A stretch of DNA of 37,809 nucleotides from Alphaproteobacteria bacterium 32-64-14 (GCA_002280725.1 NCEM01000030.1:1-37809), one strand, 5' to 3'. Numbered from the stretch's first letter, positions 16,103 to 24,665 are shown. Program-made: numbers and translations. Notes: generated by a model from the sequence alone, not told the origin.

Positions 16103-16456
16103 TTGAAACTCCCCGTTCGTCCCTTGATCCGTACGTTCGATAGATCAGTGCGATCGTCACAGACTCGCGCAGCAAGCGACCGCCGCGCGCATTGGCCCGT
16201 CCCCTGCGCCGGAGTCCGGCCGAGCGATCAACTGTGAATAACAAACGTCCCGGCCCCACCCTGTGGATAACATGGACAGACTGTTAAGTCACGATGGAGC
16301 GTTGATAACCTGACCTTCTCCGGGCCCACCCCATCGCGCGCGATCACGGGAAACATGCGTTTCCGGTGCGTCGTCCGCGACAAGGCCCCTCTGCAAAGGT
16401 AAGCGCGATCCCGCCGGGAAACGGGTCACGCAATCGGGGCAAAAAATGATGGCGTG
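16103..16456. other. Gene-free region upstream of the cassette
   Basis: This region of about 350 bp lies between the start of the membrane-protein gene (16102) and the stop of mmsB (16457). I see no coding region in it. It must hold the cassette promoter, although I cannot point to convincing -35/-10 boxes. It contains the DnaA-box pair at 16233-16270. A T-rich run just after the mmsB stop on the minus strand has no hairpin in front of it. Confidence 0.6.
16233..16270 (-). promoter_or_regulatory. Two consensus DnaA boxes, same orientation
   Basis: 16233-16241 (TGTGAATAA) and 16262-16270 (TGTGGATAA) are exact reverse complements of the DnaA consensus TTATNCACA, 29 bp apart in the same orientation. 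A weaker third match, CGTTGATAA, lies at 16300-16308. They are about 130-170 bp upstream of the cassette's first start codon. They could be DnaA regulatory sites or part of a DnaA-binding cluster. Two sites are too few to claim an origin. Confidence 0.5.
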
Positions 16457-17356
16457 TTAGCGACCTAGCCCGTCGAGGTTCCCGCGCAGCATTTGCAGGA
16501 CGCCGGAGAAGTCCTTGCCGCCGAAGCCGAGGCGGTCGAACAGCTGGTAGATCGCCTCGGCATTGTTGCCGAGCGGGGTCGATGCGCCGGCGCGGGCTGC
16601 GGCTTCCTGCGCGAGTTTCAGGTCCTTCAGCATCATCGCGGCGGCGAAACCGCCCTCGTAATTGCGATCCGACGCCGTGACGGGCCCAACGCCCGGCCAG
16701 GGGGCGTAGGTGGAGAGTGACCAGCAATTGCCGGACGATTTAGAGGCGATGTCGGCGAAACGATCCGGGGCGAGGCCCAGCTTCTCGGCCAGGGCGAACG
16801 CCTCGCACGTGCCGATCATGGAAATGGCGAGCAGCATGTTGTTGCAGATCTTGGCGGCCTGCCCTGCGCCATGGTCGCCGGCGCGGATGACGACGCGCGA
16901 CATCGGCTTCAGCGCTTCTTCCACATCGGCAAAGTGGGGCTCGTTGCAGCCCACCATGAAAGCGAGCGTTCCGGCATCGGCCGCGGCAGTTCCGCCGGAC
17001 ACGGGGGCGTCGGCGAAGCGGAAGCCGGCAGCGGTCGCTTGTGTTGCGACGGCGCGGGCCGAGTCCACGTCGATTGTAGAGCAGTCGATCAGGAGCGCGG
17101 ATTTGGGCGCGTGTGGGAGAATGTGCTCGTCATAAACCTTCCGCACATGCGGGCCGGCGGGGAGCATGGTGATGACAGCGTCGGCTGTCTCGACAGCCTT
17201 GGCGATGCTGCCCGCGGGGTGCGCGCCCGCGGCGACGACCTTTTTCACGGCGGCTTCCGACAGATCGAACGCATGAACGTCGCGGCCGCCGACGACCTGA
17301 CGCGCAGCCATGCCGCCGCCCATATTGCCGAGGCCGATGAATGCGATGCGGGTCAT
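16457..17356 (-). CDS. mmsB: 3-hydroxyisobutyrate dehydrogenase
   Basis: This 299-residue member of the beta-hydroxyacid dehydrogenase family oxidises 3-hydroxyisobutyrate to methylmalonate semialdehyde with NAD in valine catabolism. Visible signatures are the N-terminal Rossmann motif IGLGNMGGGM (7-16), the substrate-binding DAPVSGGTAAADAGTL segment, and GAGQAAKICNNML, which holds the catalytic lysine and the conserved Asn residues. The length is normal for MmsB. The product is the substrate of MmsA, encoded nearby at 18885 on the same strand, which supports this assignment over other family members such as tartronate semialdehyde reductase. Confidence 0.9.
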   Translation of the reverse strand: MTRIAFIGLGNMGGGMAARQVVGGRDVHAFDLSEAAVKKVVAAGAHPAGSIAKAVETADAVITMLPAGPHVRKVYDEHILPHAPKSALLIDCSTIDVDSARAVATQATAAGFRFADAPVSGGTAAADAGTLAFMVGCNEPHFADVEEALKPMSRVVIRAGDHGAGQAAKICNNMLLAISMIGTCEAFALAEKLGLAPDRFADIASKSSGNCWSLSTYAPWPGVGPVTASDRNYEGGFAAAMMLKDLKLAQEAAARAGASTPLGNNAEAIYQLFDRLGFGGKDFSGVLQMLRGNLDGLGR

Positions 17357-17409
17357 GCTGAAAAACTCCGTGAACTTCGTCCCGCACTAGACCCGCATTG
17401 CAGACGGGA

Positions 17410-18252
17410 TCAAGCCGCGCCGAAGCGCATGAGGATGGCGGGGCCCCAGCCGAACAGGGTGAAGAAGAAGGTGGCGGAGGCGATGAAGGCTGCGCCGAGG
17501 CCGAGCGTGAGGGTGGCGCCCATGCGGCCGGCGGTGCTGGCCTGGCTGCGGCGGGCGCGGATGAATAACTCGGCGACGATGAGCGGGGGCACGAAGAAGG
17601 CCCAGTCCATCACATAGTCGAACCAGCCGGAGAAGTCGGCCGTGTGTCCGGGGTCGTCGCTGCCGTTGATGGCGAAGAACAGCCCGTAGCCGATGCGATA
17701 GAGCCACGAGCCGATGGCGAGCGCGAACAGGCGAATGGCCCAGGCGCGGTGAATGTCGATGCGCCGGGCCATGGCGTGGCGCACGGTCTGCACCGAGGCG
17801 AGCACCATGAGCGCGCCATAGGCGGCGAAGGCGGCGGTCATCATCACGCCGCCGACTGTGCCCTTGAGTGCGATGAAGAGGAGGCCGCCGACGCCGGCGG
17901 CGAACGCGGCGAAGGCATAGACGCGGCCGATCCAGCGGTGAACGGCGGGGGCCTGTCGCCTCACCTGCGCGATGAGCTGCACCGGGCCGAGCAGCAGCAG
18001 CGTTGCGCCGGCGAAGAAGTGGAGGCCCATGCCGAAGGACGCGACGGGCGTGTGCGCCTCATACAGCGCGGGGAGTGTGGCGTTCCATTGTTCCAGCGTG
18101 CCGGCGGGGATGGCGCCGCCGTAGTAAGCGAGAATGTAGGCGCCGAAGATGGCGGAGCTGATCCAGACCGCGCCGACGAGCGCGATGGCGGCGATGCGCA
18201 GGGCGGCTTCGGTCCATCGGGGCGGTTGCATGGATTGGGCGAGAGCGGTCAT
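17410..18252 (-). CDS. DUF2306-type multi-pass membrane protein
   Basis: This 280-residue integral membrane protein has about seven or eight hydrophobic helices. It carries the APAVHRWIGRVYAFA segment characteristic of DUF2306, and a later DIHRAWAIRLFAL segment with a conserved His and Arg. The function of the family is unknown, and the paired histidines are compatible with a redox or metal role (inference). I chose the ATG at 18252 with AGGGA upstream. A longer frame from 18333 would overlap the next gene. It lies between mmsB and an unknown gene, all on the minus strand. Confidence 0.72.
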   Translation of the reverse strand: MTALAQSMQPPRWTEAALRIAAIALVGAVWISSAIFGAYILAYYGGAIPAGTLEQWNATLPALYEAHTPVASFGMGLHFFAGATLLLLGPVQLIAQVRRQAPAVHRWIGRVYAFAAFAAGVGGLLFIALKGTVGGVMMTAAFAAYGALMVLASVQTVRHAMARRIDIHRAWAIRLFALAIGSWLYRIGYGLFFAINGSDDPGHTADFSGWFDYVMDWAFFVPPLIVAELFIRARRSQASTAGRMGATLTLGLGAAFIASATFFFTLFGWGPAILMRFGAA

Positions 18253-18329
18253 GGGTGCGGTCCCTGCTTTACGTGGAGGATAACCGAACGCCCGGCCGCA
18301 TGGAAACCGTGCCGTTGGGTCATCCGACG

Positions 18330-18866
18330 TCACGTCCCGCCGATGACACCACCAACCAGGCCGCCATGATCCCGCAACGCAACGCTCATAGCTTTCATGA
18401 GTCCCGCCATGCGCTGCACGTCGCTCGCTTTGAGCGGGAGTTGAGGCTTGATGACTGAAAGCTTGCCATCAATGACCTCGATGCCCGCGCCAGATTCCAC
18501 GCCACACCAGGCCTCAAGTTCACGTGCGAGTTGGTCGATTGTCTTCGTCGCAGGATCGAAGGTCGGCAGGCCGGGCATGCTCTCGGCCAGCACCATCAGG
18601 TGACGCTGGTATCGGCGCGACTGGACCTCTTTATAGGCAGCCGCATTGTCCTTGTCAGTGAACTGCAGATAGCCTTCCGGATAGAGCATGGCGTCTATGC
18701 GTTCGATCAGCGTTGGCGAAAGCGGACCGCTGCTGATGACAATGTCGTAGTCGCGGATGACGTCTTCGTACCGCACGGTGATCGCGGAGGCTGGCACGCC
18801 ACACGCGAGGAGCCTGCTTGCAAGCTCTGCGCTGTAGCGTTCGTGTGCCTCGTCATGCGAAGACAT
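18330..18866 (-). CDS. Hypothetical protein, 178 aa
   Basis: This soluble protein has no signal peptide, no membrane segment and no motif I recognise. The middle portion (about 85-105) is rich in Gln, Arg and Tyr, and the C-terminus ends in a Gly-rich GGLVGGVIGG tail. It begins 18 bp after the mmsA stop on the same strand and is probably in the mmsA transcript. Function unknown. Confidence 0.6.
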   Translation of the reverse strand: MSSHDEAHERYSAELASRLLACGVPASAITVRYEDVIRDYDIVISSGPLSPTLIERIDAMLYPEGYLQFTDKDNAAAYKEVQSRRYQRHLMVLAESMPGLPTFDPATKTIDQLARELEAWCGVESGAGIEVIDGKLSVIKPQLPLKASDVQRMAGLMKAMSVALRDHGGLVGGVIGGT

Positions 18867-18884
18867 CGCCGCTGTTTGCCGCCC

Positions 18885-20396
18885 CTATCGCATCGTCGGG
18901 ATGATGAAGCTCGAATCCGCCACGTCGCCTTCGGGCCAGCGGGCGGTGACGGTTTTGACCTTGGTCCAGAACTTCAGGCCTTCCATGCCGTGCTGGTTGG
19001 TGTCGCCGAAGGCGGAGCGCTTCCAGCCGCCGAAGGTGTGGTAGGCGACGGGCACGGGGATGGGCACGTTGATGCCGACCATGCCCACGTTGACTTTCGC
19101 TGCAAATTCCCGCGCCGCGCGCCCGTTGCGGGTGAAGATGGCGACGCCGTTGCCGTACTGGTGCTTGCTGGGCAGGTCGATGGCTTCTTCAAGCGTTTCG
19201 GCGCGGACGATCTGCAGCACGGGGCCGAAGATTTCCTCGTGATAGGTCTTCATGCCGGGCTTCACATTGTCGAACAGGCTCGGGCCGATGAAGAAGCCGT
19301 TCTCGTAGCCCTGCAGCCTGAAGCCGCGTCCATCGACGACGAGTTCTGCGCCCTCGTCCTTGCCGGTCTGGATGTAGTTGGCGATCTTGTCGCGGTGGGC
19401 CTTGTTGACCACGGGGCCGTACTGGGCGGCCGGGTCGCTGGAGATGCCGACCTTCATGGTTTCGATTTCGGCGATCATGCGCTCGCGCAATTCGTCGGCG
19501 GTCTTCTTGCCCACGGGCACGACGACCGGCAGCGCCATGCAGCGCTCGCCTGCTGAGCCGAAGGCGGCGCCGGAGAGGTCTTTGACGACCTGGTCCATGT
19601 CCGCGTCGGGGAGGACGATGCCGTGGTTCTTGGCGCCGCCCATGGCCTGCACGCGCTTACCGTTCGCGGCGCCTACCTGATAGATGTAGTGCGCGATGTC
19701 GGACGAGCCGACGAACGAGACGGCGCGGACTTCCGGGTGATGGAGGATGGCGTCGACCGCGACCTTGTCGCCATGCACGACGTTGAGCACGCCAGTGACA
19801 TCGAGACCGGCAGCAGCGCCGGCTTCGAGGAAGAGTTCGCCGAGGCGGACGGGGACGGAGGGATCACGCTCGGACGGCTTCAGCACGAAGGTGTTGCCGA
19901 CCGCGATGGCGACGCCGAACATCCACATCGGAATCATGGCGGGGAAGTTGAACGGCGTGATGCCGGCGACGACGCCGAGGGGCTGGCGCATCGAATAGAC
20001 ATCGATGCCGGGGCCGGCGCCTTCGGTGTATTCGCCTTTCAGCGCGTGCGGGATGCCGCAGGCGAATTCGATGACTTCGAGGCCGCGCTGGATGTCGCCC
20101 TTCGAGTCGGCGACGACCTTGCCGTGTTCGCTGGAGAGCAGTTCAGCGAGCTGCTGCATGTTGGCTTCGACGAGGCGCTTGAACTCGAACATCACGCGGG
20201 CGCGGCGTTGCGGGTTGGTGCCGGCCCAGCCCGGCAGGGCCTTCGCGGCGGCCTGAACAGCGGCGTCGACATCCTCGGTCGTCGCGAGACCGACCCTGGC
20301 CTGGACCTCGCCGGTGTTCGGGTTGAAAACATCGCCCTCGCGGCCCGAGGTCGCCTTGACCGATTTGCCGCCGATGAAGCCTTCGATACGCCGCAT
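18885..20396 (-). CDS. mmsA: CoA-acylating methylmalonate-semialdehyde dehydrogenase
   Basis: This 503-residue ALDH-superfamily enzyme converts methylmalonate semialdehyde to propionyl-CoA with NAD and CoA, the last dedicated step of valine breakdown. It also acts in inositol catabolism in some bacteria. MmsA-specific features include the FNPNTGEVQARV start, the ITPFNFPAMIPMWMF segment, SFVGSSDIAHYIY, and SAGERCMALP carrying catalytic C286. The ALDH general-base glutamate is absent at the usual place (AMGGAKNH), as expected for CoA-acylating MMSDH. I use the ATG at 20396, with GGGAG 8 nt upstream. The longer open frame to 20648 overlaps the divergent HAD gene and is not real. Confidence 0.93.
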   Translation of the reverse strand: MRRIEGFIGGKSVKATSGREGDVFNPNTGEVQARVGLATTEDVDAAVQAAAKALPGWAGTNPQRRARVMFEFKRLVEANMQQLAELLSSEHGKVVADSKGDIQRGLEVIEFACGIPHALKGEYTEGAGPGIDVYSMRQPLGVVAGITPFNFPAMIPMWMFGVAIAVGNTFVLKPSERDPSVPVRLGELFLEAGAAAGLDVTGVLNVVHGDKVAVDAILHHPEVRAVSFVGSSDIAHYIYQVGAANGKRVQAMGGAKNHGIVLPDADMDQVVKDLSGAAFGSAGERCMALPVVVPVGKKTADELRERMIAEIETMKVGISSDPAAQYGPVVNKAHRDKIANYIQTGKDEGAELVVDGRGFRLQGYENGFFIGPSLFDNVKPGMKTYHEEIFGPVLQIVRAETLEEAIDLPSKHQYGNGVAIFTRNGRAAREFAAKVNVGMVGINVPIPVPVAYHTFGGWKRSAFGDTNQHGMEGLKFWTKVKTVTARWPEGDVADSSFIIPTMR

Positions 20397-20487
20397 GTGC
20401 GCAACTCCCAGTAGATGTCGTGTTCTTGGCCGTTCCCTACCCCTATCCGCTTGACCCGGCCAGCCGAAACACCGATCTCCCGGACAA

Positions 20488-21174
20488 ATGAAAACACCTC
20501 CCCGTCCTGACGTCGCGACCAACGCTTTCCGCCTGCCCCGCCGCCCCAAAGCGGTGGTTTTCGACCTTGATGGCACGCTGATCGACTCGGAAGCGCTGGT
20601 GCTGGAGGCGTATATGGCGGCGGCGGACAGCCACCGGGTTCCATTCACGCATGAGCAGTTTCTGTCCCTCGTGGGCCGCCACAGGCAGCACAGCGAAATG
20701 AAAATGCGCGAATACTTCGGGGAGGCGTTCCCGATGCAGGATTTTTACGCCAGCGTGGGCGCGCATATCGGCGACAAGCATGCGCCGCTGAAGCCGGGCG
20801 TTGCGGCGTTGCTGGACCGGCTGGACGCCTCGGCCACGCCCTACGCGCTGGCGACATCGTCAGGGCCGGGGTGGGTGGAGAAGCATTTTCTGGCGCACAG
20901 CTTCAACGGCCGGTTCCGGGGCGTGGTGACGCGCGAGGACGTGGAACACGGCAAACCGCATCCTGAGCCCTATCTGAAAGCCTCGACGATCCTCGGGCAT
21001 CATCCGGCGGATATCCTGGCGATCGAGGACAGCCCGACGGGCGTTGCCTCGGCGCATGCGGCGGGATTGATGACGCTGATGATCCCCGACCTGATCCAGC
21101 CGGACGATGAGACGCGCGGCCGCGTGCTGCATGTCGGCAAGTCGCTGGAGGATGTGCTGGCCTTGCTTGCGTAG
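20488..21174 (+). CDS. HAD-superfamily phosphatase, beta-phosphoglucomutase/GPP-like
   Basis: This 228-residue HAD hydrolase has motif I FDLDGTLIDSE (nucleophile D26, general acid D28), a helical cap domain, motif II TSS near the ATSSGPGW segment, the motif III lysine in GKPHPEPY, and motif IV IEDSPTGVASA. This is the subfamily IA layout of sugar-phosphate phosphatases and beta-phosphoglucomutases. It should dephosphorylate a small phospho-metabolite in the cytosol, substrate unknown. It is divergent from mmsA, sharing a 91-bp intergenic region. The first residues before PKAVVFDLDG are extended by about 15 residues relative to many homologues. Confidence 0.85.
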   Translation: MKTPPRPDVATNAFRLPRRPKAVVFDLDGTLIDSEALVLEAYMAAADSHRVPFTHEQFLSLVGRHRQHSEMKMREYFGEAFPMQDFYASVGAHIGDKHAPLKPGVAALLDRLDASATPYALATSSGPGWVEKHFLAHSFNGRFRGVVTREDVEHGKPHPEPYLKASTILGHHPADILAIEDSPTGVASAHAAGLMTLMIPDLIQPDDETRGRVLHVGKSLEDVLALLA

Positions 21175-21182
21175 GCGGAGGC

Positions 21183-21794
21183 CTATTGCCCCGGCCAGCC
21201 CTTGTCGATCGGCAGGGCGGGATTGGCGGTGATTTTCAGGTCGGCGCAGTGGTGGTAGCTGAAGTCGCCTTCCTTGTTCAGGCCGTGCTCTTCCATGAAC
21301 TGCATCACCTGAAGCGTGCACTTCTCGCAATTGATGTTGGGAAGCTTGATGCCGGTTTCCCAGAACGTGCCCTGCGCGGGGCGTTCGCGATGCTCGAACA
21401 GGCCATCGGCCAGGACGGGCGGCTTGGGCGCGGGGTCGATCTTGGCTGAAACCGAGATCGGGCCACGCGGCGAATCACGGGTTTCGGCGACCGGGTCGGC
21501 CGGGAGTTCGGCGCGGTCGAGGACCGAGAGTGCGACGCGGTAATAGCCGGGGTGGTAGATCGTTTCCTTGATCTTGATGTGCAGCGTCTCACCGCCGGTC
21601 ATCGGCGTGACCTTGCCGGTGGGCGTGCCTGCGGTGATCGCAGACGTGCCGCACGGGGCCGCCTTCTGCGGATCGCCGAGGACGTTCACCTCAACCCACG
21701 CATCGGGGGCGACGAGGATGAAGTGGGCGGAAGCGGGCGCTGCAACGAGCAGCGCAGCCGTGGCGCAAAGGGCGAGCGGGAGACGGAGTTTCAT
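21183..21794 (-). CDS. Secreted LPMO-like protein (SCE4755-type), candidate copper His brace
   Basis: This 203-residue protein has a Sec signal peptide cleaved after ASA (residue 23), which leaves H24 as the mature N-terminus (HFILVAPDAW). An N-terminal histidine is the defining first ligand of the lytic polysaccharide monooxygenase copper brace. Later conserved-looking residues include H81 (YHPGYYR), C156/C159 (INCEKCTLQVMQFM) and FSYHHCADL (H181, H182, C183). This pattern fits the SCE4755-type polysaccharide-monooxygenase-like family as I recall it. Activity is not established. The ATG at 21794 starts a clean signal peptide, whereas the longer frame to 21911 does not. It may also be a periplasmic copper-binding protein. 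Confidence 0.68.
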   Translation of the reverse strand: MKLRLPLALCATAALLVAAPASAHFILVAPDAWVEVNVLGDPQKAAPCGTSAITAGTPTGKVTPMTGGETLHIKIKETIYHPGYYRVALSVLDRAELPADPVAETRDSPRGPISVSAKIDPAPKPPVLADGLFEHRERPAQGTFWETGIKLPNINCEKCTLQVMQFMEEHGLNKEGDFSYHHCADLKITANPALPIDKGWPGQ

Positions 21795-21862
21795 GGCGCA
21801 TGCCTCGACGGTTTGACGTGTAAGACTGATTACGCGAGCCGCGGTCACGCACAAGCCCCGCT

Positions 21863-22273
21863 GTGAACACGCTCGCGCGATTGTGGGAAGGCTTGCTCCG
21901 CGCGGGGACAAGTCATCTCATCGCGGGAGTTGCGCTGGAGTTTGCCGATGCTCGCCTGTCCTTTGTGTTTCTGACGGCTTGCGTGCTTGGGATTTCTGCG
22001 TGCGCGGCGGGGCCGGATCAGGCGGAGTTGCGCGCGCGGCATGGGTCACCGCTTTACACCTATGTCTGCGATGACGGGAAAAGCTTCCAGCAGCGCCAGA
22101 TCATCTCCGGCGAAGTGGAGGTGACGGCGGGCGGCGTCACGCGCGACGTGACAACGGCGGATGGTGAGCTTGTGGCGGGCGGGCCTCGGATCGAGCCGGT
22201 GGATGAAGCGACGCGGCTGACTGGCATGCCGGGCGGGCCATATGAGGCGTGCTTTCAAGCGGACACCGAGTAG
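21863..22273 (+). CDS. Small putative lipoprotein, start uncertain
   Basis: A hydrophobic stretch followed by LGISAC resembles a lipobox with the modified Cys at about residue 47 of the longest frame. The mature part would be about 90 residues, with YTYVCDDGKSF near its start and a Cys near the end (EACFQ). The YxCDDGKSF segment faintly recalls MliC-type lysozyme inhibitors, but the rest does not match well. GTG 21863 is the outer bound. Internal non-ATG starts nearer the hydrophobic segment are plausible, for example a CTG after GGGAG near 21930, and I cannot decide. It is divergent from the LPMO-like gene and convergent with the acyl-CoA dehydrogenase gene. Confidence 0.45.
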   Translation: MNTLARLWEGLLRAGTSHLIAGVALEFADARLSFVFLTACVLGISACAAGPDQAELRARHGSPLYTYVCDDGKSFQQRQIISGEVEVTAGGVTRDVTTADGELVAGGPRIEPVDEATRLTGMPGGPYEACFQADTE

Positions 22274-22276
22274 CGC

Positions 22277-23425
22277 TTACAGCCCCATCTGGCGGCTGGC
22301 GAGATCCTTCATGATCTCTTCCGCGCCGCCGCCGATGGCGTTGACCTTCACCTCGCGATAGATGCGCTCGACCTTGGCGCCGCGCATGAAGCCGGCGCCG
22401 CCGAAGATCTGGACGGCTTCGGAGGCGCAGTGCGCCATGGTCTGCGTGGCCTGGTTCTTCAGCATGCAGATTTCGGCGACCGGGCTTTCGCCTTGTGTCA
22501 GTCGCCATGCGAGCAGCATCAGCATGGATTCGGTGGCGACCACTTTCTGCATCATGTCGACCAGCTTGTGGCGGATCACCTGATGCTGGGTAAGCGGCTT
22601 GCCGAATGTCTCGCGCTGTTGGGCGTAGGCGATGGCTTCCTCGACGCACACGCGGGCGTAGGCGGCGCAAGAGGCGGACATGCCCATGCGTTCGGAATTG
22701 AAGTTGCGCATGATGAGCGGGAAGCCGCCGCCTTCCTCGCCCAGCAGGTATTCGGCGGGGACGCGGCAGTTGTCAAAATGCAACGTCGCCGTATCCGACG
22801 CCCACCACCCCATCTTCTTCAGCTTGGTGCGCGAGAGGCCGGGCGTGTCGCCGGGGATCAGCAGCAGGCTGACGCCGCCTGGCCCTGCCCCGCCTGTGCG
22901 GACGGCGACGGTGAGATAGTCGGCGCGCATGCCGGATGTGATGAAGGTCTTCTCGCCGTTGACGACGTAGTGGCCGCCCTCGCGCCGCGCCGTAGTGCGC
23001 AGGTTGGCGACATCGGAGCCGGCGTTGGGTTCGGTGATAGCCAGAGCGGAGATTTTCTCGCCGGCGATGATCTGGGGCAGGACGCGGGCCTGAACCTCGG
23101 GCTTGCCGGCGAAGGCGATGGGCGGGGCGCCGATGCCGTGGCTCATCAGGCTGGCGTTGACGCCCCCTGCTCCGTGGCGCGCGAGTTCCTGGCTGACGAC
23201 GATGCGCATGAACTGATCGGCTGGCGCGCCGCCGAAGGCTTCAGGGAAGCCGAGACCCAGCAGGCCGATGGCGGCGGCCTTGCGATAGAGGTCGCGCGGG
23301 AATTCTCCGGCCTCGTCCCAATCGCTGGCGAAAGGCTCGATCTCCTTTGCCACGAAGCGGCGCACCACGGTGCGGAAGGCTTCGTGGTCTTCGGTGAAGA
23401 AGGGAGACTTGCCGGGCTTGATCAT
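22277..23425 (-). CDS. Acyl-CoA dehydrogenase family protein
   Basis: This 382-residue flavoenzyme has the full acyl-CoA dehydrogenase layout: an N-terminal helical domain, ITEPNAGSDVANLRT in the beta domain, GEKTFITSGMRADY, an RETFGKPLTQHQ segment and an IFGGAGFMRG motif. It should introduce an alpha,beta double bond in an acyl-CoA and pass electrons to electron-transfer flavoprotein. At the usual MCAD-type catalytic-Glu position near the C-terminus the sequence reads AIGGGAEEI, with Gly instead of Glu. Several branched-chain and long-chain members place the base elsewhere. With mmsA and mmsB nearby, isobutyryl-CoA dehydrogenase is a reasonable but unproven specificity. Confidence 0.87.
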   Translation of the reverse strand: MIKPGKSPFFTEDHEAFRTVVRRFVAKEIEPFASDWDEAGEFPRDLYRKAAAIGLLGLGFPEAFGGAPADQFMRIVVSQELARHGAGGVNASLMSHGIGAPPIAFAGKPEVQARVLPQIIAGEKISALAITEPNAGSDVANLRTTARREGGHYVVNGEKTFITSGMRADYLTVAVRTGGAGPGGVSLLLIPGDTPGLSRTKLKKMGWWASDTATLHFDNCRVPAEYLLGEEGGGFPLIMRNFNSERMGMSASCAAYARVCVEEAIAYAQQRETFGKPLTQHQVIRHKLVDMMQKVVATESMLMLLAWRLTQGESPVAEICMLKNQATQTMAHCASEAVQIFGGAGFMRGAKVERIYREVKVNAIGGGAEEIMKDLASRQMGL

Positions 23426-23555
23426 GCCTGCAGTCTAAGCAGAGCGGCCGCGTGCGCGTCGATTCCCTCCGTCGCGGAAGCTGTCACGATTTCAGCCTTG
23501 ACCTCGCGGCGGGATGCTGGCCCGTTGCCCGGCAGATTTCCGGAGCCTGTGACCC

Positions 23556-24665
23556 ATGAAAACCCGCGCCGCTGTCGCTTTCGAAGCCAAGAAGCCGCTC
23601 GAGATTGTCGAGCTTGATCTTGAGGGGCCGAAGGCGGGCGAGGTTCTGGTCGAGATCATGGCGACGGGCATCTGCCACACGGACGCCTATACGCTGGACG
23701 GGTTTGATAGCGAGGGGTTGTTCCCGTCGATCCTCGGTCATGAAGGCGCGGGGATCGTGCGCGAGGTGGGCGCGGGCGTGACCAGCCTGAAGCCGGGCGA
23801 CCATGTGATCCCCCTCTACACGCCGGAATGCCGGCAGTGCAAAAGCTGTCTCAGCCAGAAGACGAACCTCTGCACGTCGATCCGCGCGACGCAGGGCAAG
23901 GGCGTGATGCCGGATGGCACCAGCCGGTTCAGCCACAAAGGGCAGACGATCTATCACTACATGGGATGTTCGACGTTTTCGAACTTCACCGTGCTGCCCG
24001 AAATTGCGCTCGCGAAGATCCGCGAGGACGCGCCGTTCGACAAGGCTTGCTACATTGGCTGTGGCGTGACGACGGGCGTGGGCGCGGTCGTGAAGACGGC
24101 GAAGGTGGAGCCGGGATCGAACTGCATCGTGTTCGGTCTTGGCGGCATCGGGCTCAACGTTATCCAGGGTCTCAAGATGGTGGGCGCCGACAAGATCATC
24201 GGCGTCGACATCAACCCGACCAAGCGCGAATGGGGCGAGCGGTTCGGGATGACGCACTTCGTCAACCCCGCGCATGTGACGACCGATCTGGTGCAGCACC
24301 TTGTGGCGCTGACGGATGGCGGGGCGGACTACACGTTCGACTGCACGGGCAACACCAAGGTGATGCGTCAGGCGCTGGAAGCCTGCCATCGCGGCTGGGG
24401 CACCAGCATCGTGATCGGCGTGGCCGAGTCCGGCAAGGAAATCGCGACGCGGCCGTTCCAGCTTGTGACCGGGCGCGTGTGGAAGGGCTCGGCCTTTGGC
24501 GGCGCGCGGGGGCGCACGGACGTTCCGAAGATCGTGGACTGGTACATGGACGGGAAGATCGAGATCGACCCGATGATCACCCACACGCTGAAGCTCGAAG
24601 ACATCAACAAGGGTTTTGACCTGATGCACGCAGGCGAGAGCATCCGGAGTGTGGTGGTGTTCTAG
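23556..24665 (+). CDS. frmA: S-(hydroxymethyl)glutathione dehydrogenase (class III alcohol dehydrogenase)
   Basis: This 369-residue zinc-dependent enzyme oxidises S-hydroxymethylglutathione to S-formylglutathione with NAD in formaldehyde detoxification. It may also reduce S-nitrosoglutathione. Catalytic zinc ligands are C40, H62 and C169 (with E63). Structural zinc cysteines are C92, C95, C98 and C106. The Rossmann motif GLGGIG lies at about 194-199. The class III-specific GKGVMPDGTSRFSHKGQTIY stretch and the VWKGSAFGGARGR segment are present, so confidence in the class is high. The next enzyme, fghA, lies about 1 kb downstream on the same strand. The gene is also known as adhC. Confidence 0.95.
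   Translation: MKTRAAVAFEAKKPLEIVELDLEGPKAGEVLVEIMATGICHTDAYTLDGFDSEGLFPSILGHEGAGIVREVGAGVTSLKPGDHVIPLYTPECRQCKSCLSQKTNLCTSIRATQGKGVMPDGTSRFSHKGQTIYHYMGCSTFSNFTVLPEIALAKIREDAPFDKACYIGCGVTTGVGAVVKTAKVEPGSNCIVFGLGGIGLNVIQGLKMVGADKIIGVDINPTKREWGERFGMTHFVNPAHVTTDLVQHLVALTDGGADYTFDCTGNTKVMRQALEACHRGWGTSIVIGVAESGKEIATRPFQLVTGRVWKGSAFGGARGRTDVPKIVDWYMDGKIEIDPMITHTLKLEDINKGFDLMHAGESIRSVVVF

Noticed and set aside
14069..16237. A 722-codon open frame on the plus strand, antisense to the SPFH and membrane-protein genes
   Set aside because: It is an antisense shadow caused by G+C-rich codon use. The minus-strand genes have recognised domains, good ribosome binding sites and tight spacing. The same reasoning rejects long antisense frames at 4905-6110, 9844-10929, 12515-13627, 27510-28556, 30003-31772 and 31800-33221.
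16103..16456. Chromosomal replication origin
   Set aside because: There are two good DnaA boxes and one weak one, but no A+T-rich unwinding region, no dnaA/dnaN/hemE-type neighbours and no strand switch of the genes.
20397..20648. N-terminal extension of MmsA by 84 residues
   Set aside because: The extension overlaps the divergent HAD gene, has no family counterpart, and the ATG at 20396 has a good ribosome binding site.
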